From an uncultured Collinsella sp. (lineage in GTDB: Bacteria > Actinomycetota > Coriobacteriia > Coriobacteriales > Coriobacteriaceae), in contig CAKUEU010000006.1 of the NCBI GenBank assembly GCA_934646865.1, positions 1 through 48,751 of the forward strand: DNA of 48,751 bases. The letters are read 5' to 3'. This document shows, piece by piece, positions 45,189 to 48,751 of this stretch. Every line of letters begins with the position of its first letter. Positions within the stretch are counted from its first letter, which is position 1. Made by a program: the position numbers and the translations under genes. Below the pieces are notes generated by a model. That model searched no databases. It was not told the origin of the DNA and was given only the letters and a program-made list of their open reading frames with translations.

Positions 45189-47119
45189 TCGACGAGGAGA
45201 ACAAGTCCGCAACCATGACCGAGGCACCGGCTGCCCCCGCAGCTGCGCCGGCCCACGCCGCTCCGGTGGACTCCGCGCCCGTGGAGCCCGAAGACACCGT
45301 GTTCTCCCTGCCTCTTTCGCATGTAACGCATGACTATTCGGCCCTCGCCGATGACGAGGGCGCAGAGGATGCCGCGGCAGCACCCATCGGAGCGCATGCT
45401 GCCGAGCAGTCCGCAGCGCCCGAGACAACGCCGACGCCGGCCCACTTTGCCGAGCCTGTCGCCACGGCAATCAACGAGAGCGCCGCGGTGTTTGAGGCAC
45501 CCGAGCCCGCCGCTCCGGTGTTTCCCGTAGCCTCGGGCACCGAGGTCGCGGCCGCATCCACACCGGCGTCCGAGGCAGTGCCCTCCCCCGAGGACACCCC
45601 TGCACCCATGGCCCCGCAGCCCGCGCCCGCAAGCGAGCCCGTCGCAATTGCCGAGCCCGCCGCCCAGCCCCAAAGCACGCCCGCTCCGTCGCACTTTGCG
45701 ACGCCCGAGCCCATGATTATCGAGCCGCAAGACGACCAGTCGGCCGTCCACGCGTCCGAGGAGCTCGACTCCCCGGACGACGCCGACGCCGCCAAGAGCA
45801 CCGAGGCCGATACCGTCTCCCCTGGCGACACGGCGGAAATCGACGTTGCCGCCGTGGAAGCCAAGCTCAAGGACCCCGGCTCGACCATGAGCTTTGAGCC
45901 CCTGACCGAGGAGCGCATCGAGACCGACTCGACCTATGACGCCGGCACCACCACGCAGCTCATGTGGGGCGCTCGCTCCGATGTCGGCTGTGTGCGCCCG
46001 CACAATGAGGATTCCTACCTGGTGCAGTCGCCGCTCTTTTGCGTGTGCGATGGCATGGGCGGCCACGCCGCCGGTGAGGTAGCCTCTTCCATCGCCGTCG
46101 AGACCATCGCCAAGACAGCCCCGCAGTCTGCCGATGCCGCACGCCTGGCTGCAGCCGTCGAGGCCGCCAACGCCGCCGTGATCGAGGCGGCCCTCAACGG
46201 TTTGGGTAAGCCCGGCATGGGCTGCACGGCCACGTGCGCCTATATCGAAAACGACACGCTCGCCATCGCCCATGTGGGCGACTCGCGCGCCTACCTGCTC
46301 CACGAGGGCACGCTCATCCGCGTGACCCGCGACCATTCCTATGTGGAGGAGCTCGTTGACGCCGGCGAGATTACGGCCGACGAGGCACGCGTCCACCCCA
46401 ACCGCTCGGTCATCACCCGCGCGCTGGGCTCGGACCCCGCCATGTACGCCGACCACTTTACCCTGCATATCGAGGAAGGCGACCGCCTGATCCTGTGCTC
46501 CGACGGCCTTTCGAGCATGATTCCCGATAGCGATATCGAGAACATAGCCACACAGTCCTCGACCGCGCAGATCTGCGTCGACAACCTGGTGGATGCCGCA
46601 CTTGCCGCCGGCGGCCACGACAACGTGACCGTAGTGGTCGTCGACCTGGTCGACGACGGCGTTATGCGCGAGGCGCAACGCGTACGCCGCCGCAACATCA
46701 CCATCGGCATGGTCCTGGCCCTTGTCTTTGTGCTGGCAGCGGCAATTTGGGCTTACACGGGCATCACCGGCTCGTACTACCTGGGGACCTACCAGGGCAA
46801 TGTCGCAGTTTGGCGCGGCGTGCCCGGCAAGCCGCTCGGCCTTAAGCTCCACTGGCTCGAGAGCGAAACGAGCATCAAGCTGTCCGACCTGCCCGAAGAC
46901 ACGCAAAACCGCCTCAAAGCGGGCATTACGCAAACAAGTGTCGACGATGCGCTGGACACCATCTCCAAGTACCGTCACCAGATCGACGAGGAGCAGACCC
47001 GCCAGGTGATTGACGCGCAAACGATTCGCGACAACACCGACCAGGGATCGACTTCCGAGTCAGATTCCGAGAAAACCGCCGAACAGTCCGCCGAGGCCGA
47101 AGCCTCCGACAAGAACTAG
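45185..47119 (+). CDS. PP2C-type Ser/Thr phosphatase with long N-terminal extension
   Basis: A 644-residue membrane phosphatase that reverses kinase action in the cluster (PstP-like). The PP2C domain lies at about 258-500: RSDVGCVRPHNEDSYLV, VCDGMGGHAAGEVAS, AHVGDSRAYLL, RDHSYVEELVDAGEI, ILCSDGLSSMI and GGHDNVTVVVV supply the Mn-binding aspartates. One membrane helix (about 507-527) and an extracellular tail follow. The first ~255 residues are unusual: an acidic Ala/Pro/Glu-rich low-complexity region not found in typical PstP. The ATG at 45185 overlaps the fhaB stop; another ATG 10 codons later (MTEAPAAP) is an alternative. Confidence 0.93.
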   Translation: MIDEENKSATMTEAPAAPAAAPAHAAPVDSAPVEPEDTVFSLPLSHVTHDYSALADDEGAEDAAAAPIGAHAAEQSAAPETTPTPAHFAEPVATAINESAAVFEAPEPAAPVFPVASGTEVAAASTPASEAVPSPEDTPAPMAPQPAPASEPVAIAEPAAQPQSTPAPSHFATPEPMIIEPQDDQSAVHASEELDSPDDADAAKSTEADTVSPGDTAEIDVAAVEAKLKDPGSTMSFEPLTEERIETDSTYDAGTTTQLMWGARSDVGCVRPHNEDSYLVQSPLFCVCDGMGGHAAGEVASSIAVETIAKTAPQSADAARLAAAVEAANAAVIEAALNGLGKPGMGCTATCAYIENDTLAIAHVGDSRAYLLHEGTLIRVTRDHSYVEELVDAGEITADEARVHPNRSVITRALGSDPAMYADHFTLHIEEGDRLILCSDGLSSMIPDSDIENIATQSSTAQICVDNLVDAALAAGGHDNVTVVVVDLVDDGVMREAQRVRRRNITIGMVLALVFVLAAAIWAYTGITGSYYLGTYQGNVAVWRGVPGKPLGLKLHWLESETSIKLSDLPEDTQNRLKAGITQTSVDDALDTISKYRHQIDEEQTRQVIDAQTIRDNTDQGSTSESDSEKTAEQSAEAEASDKN

Positions 47120-47135
47120 AAAGGGAGTGCCGCTT

Positions 47136-48751
47136 ATGAGTCGCCGCAACACCGAAATGCTCTTACTCATCGCCTCGGCGTTCCCCGTCATCCTGCTGTA
47201 TGCGATGTACGTGCTCACCGCGGGCGCCGCTATCTCATTTGAGACGCTCGCCGTGCCGATCGGACTCTTTGCCGCCTTCGCTGCGGCGCACATCGCCGTT
47301 CGCATCTTGGCGCCCGGTGCCGACCCGGCAATCCTACCCATCGTCTTTGTTCTGTCGGGCATCGGCATCACGTTTGTGACGCGCCTGGCGCCCGACCTCG
47401 CCATCTCACAGCTCGTCATCCTGTTTATCTCGGTGGCATTGATGGTGGGAACGCTCGCGTTGGTCAAAAACCTCGATGTGGTCATGCGCTACAAATACAC
47501 CTTTGGCATCATCGGCATCATCTTGCTGATGCTGCCGATCTTTATCGGCACCACGATCTCGGGCTCCAAGCTTTGGATTCGCATCGCCGGCTTTACCATC
47601 CAGCCCGGCGAGTTCGCCAAGGTCTTTATCGTGCTGTTCCTGGCCGGCTACCTGGCCGAGAACCGCGAGCTGCTCTCCATTTCAAACCGAAAGATCCTGG
47701 GCTTTAAAGTTCCGCGCCTGCGCCTGCTGCTTCCGCTCTTTGCGGTGTGGGGCGTATGCCTGCTCGTCGTCGTCTTCGAACGCGATCTGGGCTCGGCGGT
47801 ACTGTTCTATACCATCTTCTTGCTGATGCTCTACGTTGCCACGGGACGCTTCTCGTACGTCATCATCGGCCTTGCACTTTTGGCCGTGGGAGCCGTGGGC
47901 GCCTACAAGTTCCTGTCGCACGTTCAGGTGCGTTTCCAGGTTTGGGTCGATCCGTTTAAGGACGCCCAGGGACAGGGCTACCAGATCGTCCAGTCGCTCT
48001 TCTCGCTCGCCGACGGCGGCCTGGTCGGCGTTGGCATCGGCAACGGTATGGCCAACAACATCCCCGTCGTCGAATCCGACTTTATCTTCTCGGCCATCGG
48101 CGAGGAAATGGGCCTTTTGGGCGGCGGCGCCGTACTCATCCTGTTTATGCTCTTTGCCGTTCGTGGCCTGACCACGGCCGCCCGCGCCAAGTCCGACCTT
48201 GCCGCCTTCAACGCGACCGGCCTTACGGCCGCCATCAGCTTCCAGGCTTTCTTGATCGTTGGCGGCGTTACCCGCCTGATTCCGCTGACCGGCGTTACCC
48301 TGCCCTTCATGAGCCAGGGTGGCTCCTCGCTGCTGGCGAGCTTTATCATCGTCGCGCTGCTGCTGCGCGCCGGTGACGAGGCAACCGGACGCGAGGCCGA
48401 ACTCACCGGCACCGGCACCATGGCAGCCATCACCGACGACCAGGTCGCATCCGCCGCGGCCCCGACCGGCACGCGCTTTGCAGCCTCGTCTTCGTATGGC
48501 CGCGGCAGCCACTCCGCCGGTTCGCGCATGCGCCGTCGCCTGCTCGACACGCCCGAATCCGGCGTGCTCGGCCGCGTGGCACTCGCCAACCGCCTGACCC
48601 GCGCGGTGCTCGCCTTTACGGCGCTGTTCGCCATCCTTATCGGCAACCTCACCTATGTCCAGGTCATCAAGGCTAAGGACTACCAGGACATGCCGACCAA
48701 CAACCACACCATCGCCCGCTCCAAGTACATCCAGCGCGGCTCCATCATCAC
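47136..48751 (+). CDS. RodA/FtsW-type SEDS polymerase fused to a class B PBP (runs off right edge)
   Basis: SEDS glycosyltransferase that polymerises peptidoglycan strands. The first ~415 residues have about ten helices and SEDS marks such as SGSKLWIRIAGFTIQPGEFAK, FERDLGSAVLF, ESDFIFSAIGEEMG and GVTLPFMSQGGSSL. The frame does not stop: it continues through an Ala/Ser/Arg-rich linker (about 420-485), a second membrane anchor (about 488-508, AVLAFTALFAILIGNLTYVQ) and a segment ending RSKYIQRGSIIT, which is how class B penicillin-binding proteins begin. I checked the frame codon by codon at several points up to the edge. AAGGGAG precedes the ATG. Last gene seen in the kinase-FHA-PP2C cluster. 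Confidence 0.92.
   Translation, partial: MSRRNTEMLLLIASAFPVILLYAMYVLTAGAAISFETLAVPIGLFAAFAAAHIAVRILAPGADPAILPIVFVLSGIGITFVTRLAPDLAISQLVILFISVALMVGTLALVKNLDVVMRYKYTFGIIGIILLMLPIFIGTTISGSKLWIRIAGFTIQPGEFAKVFIVLFLAGYLAENRELLSISNRKILGFKVPRLRLLLPLFAVWGVCLLVVVFERDLGSAVLFYTIFLLMLYVATGRFSYVIIGLALLAVGAVGAYKFLSHVQVRFQVWVDPFKDAQGQGYQIVQSLFSLADGGLVGVGIGNGMANNIPVVESDFIFSAIGEEMGLLGGGAVLILFMLFAVRGLTTAARAKSDLAAFNATGLTAAISFQAFLIVGGVTRLIPLTGVTLPFMSQGGSSLLASFIIVALLLRAGDEATGREAELTGTGTMAAITDDQVASAAAPTGTRFAASSSYGRGSHSAGSRMRRRLLDTPESGVLGRVALANRLTRAVLAFTALFAILIGNLTYVQVIKAKDYQDMPTNNHTIARSKYIQRGSII

Noticed and set aside
44825..47020. Minus-strand 731-codon open frame opposite fhaB and the phosphatase
   Set aside because: Gly/Arg/Cys-rich low-complexity product; the plus strand carries recognisable FHA and PP2C domains.

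Overview
The window looks like a chromosomal segment of a strictly anaerobic, high-GC actinobacterium of the Coriobacteriia, most likely Collinsella or a close relative. Supporting signs are the actinobacterial kinase / FhaA / FhaB / PP2C / RodA cluster, a pyruvate:ferredoxin oxidoreductase, a rubrerythrin, a carbamate kinase, and GC-rich codon use that leaves long spurious antisense reading frames. The genus is an inference from gene content; no rRNA is present.

Layout. 1-7.3 kb (minus): mfd (runs off the left edge), nth, an ABC exporter, rmuC and a small membrane protein. 7.3-11.9 kb: intergenic space rich in palindromic repeats, a four-helix membrane protein, rubrerythrin, an Rrf2 regulator paired with an unusual MutY-like glycosylase, and tRNA-Asp. 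11.9-20.6 kb: a phosphodiesterase, two separate LytS/LytTR two-component pairs (one translationally coupled to a glycosyltransferase, one followed by a zinc-dependent phospholipase-C-family protein) and a UMF1-type transporter. 20.7-23.6 kb: an amino-acid permease / amidohydrolase operon. 23.9-30.2 kb: a C39-like peptidase on plus, then carbamate kinase and PFOR on minus. 30.7-34.4 kb: a three-gene minus operon (membrane-anchored Ser/Gly-rich protein, Ser/Thr kinase, FHA protein). 34.6-40.9 kb: recR, ybaB and dnaX, whose usual dnaX-ybaB-recR order is split by about 2.8 kb of accessory genes (DUF234-type ATPase, a membrane-anchored orphan, and a small two-gene DUF4160 cassette). 40.97 kb to the end (plus): a YcxB-like membrane protein, then Ser/Thr kinase, FhaA, FhaB, PP2C phosphatase and a RodA-type SEDS polymerase fused in frame to the start of a class B penicillin-binding protein.

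How the genes work together. The right-end cluster is the actinobacterial cell-envelope phospho-signalling module: kinase and phosphatase set the state of FHA adaptors that control peptidoglycan synthesis by RodA/PBP. The 30.7-34.4 kb operon is a second, independent kinase/FHA unit with a possible external sensor. The DNA repair and recombination genes (mfd, nth, mutY-like, rmuC, recR, dnaX) are spread across the minus strand.

The most unusual content is non-coding. At least eight long palindromic elements lie in intergenic space, mostly just after stop codons. In several of them the short loop or outer stem is conserved while the rest of the stem differs between copies yet remains self-complementary. 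A 205-bp MITE-like element with perfect 26-bp terminal inverted repeats is also present. The most unusual protein is the SEDS-PBP fusion.
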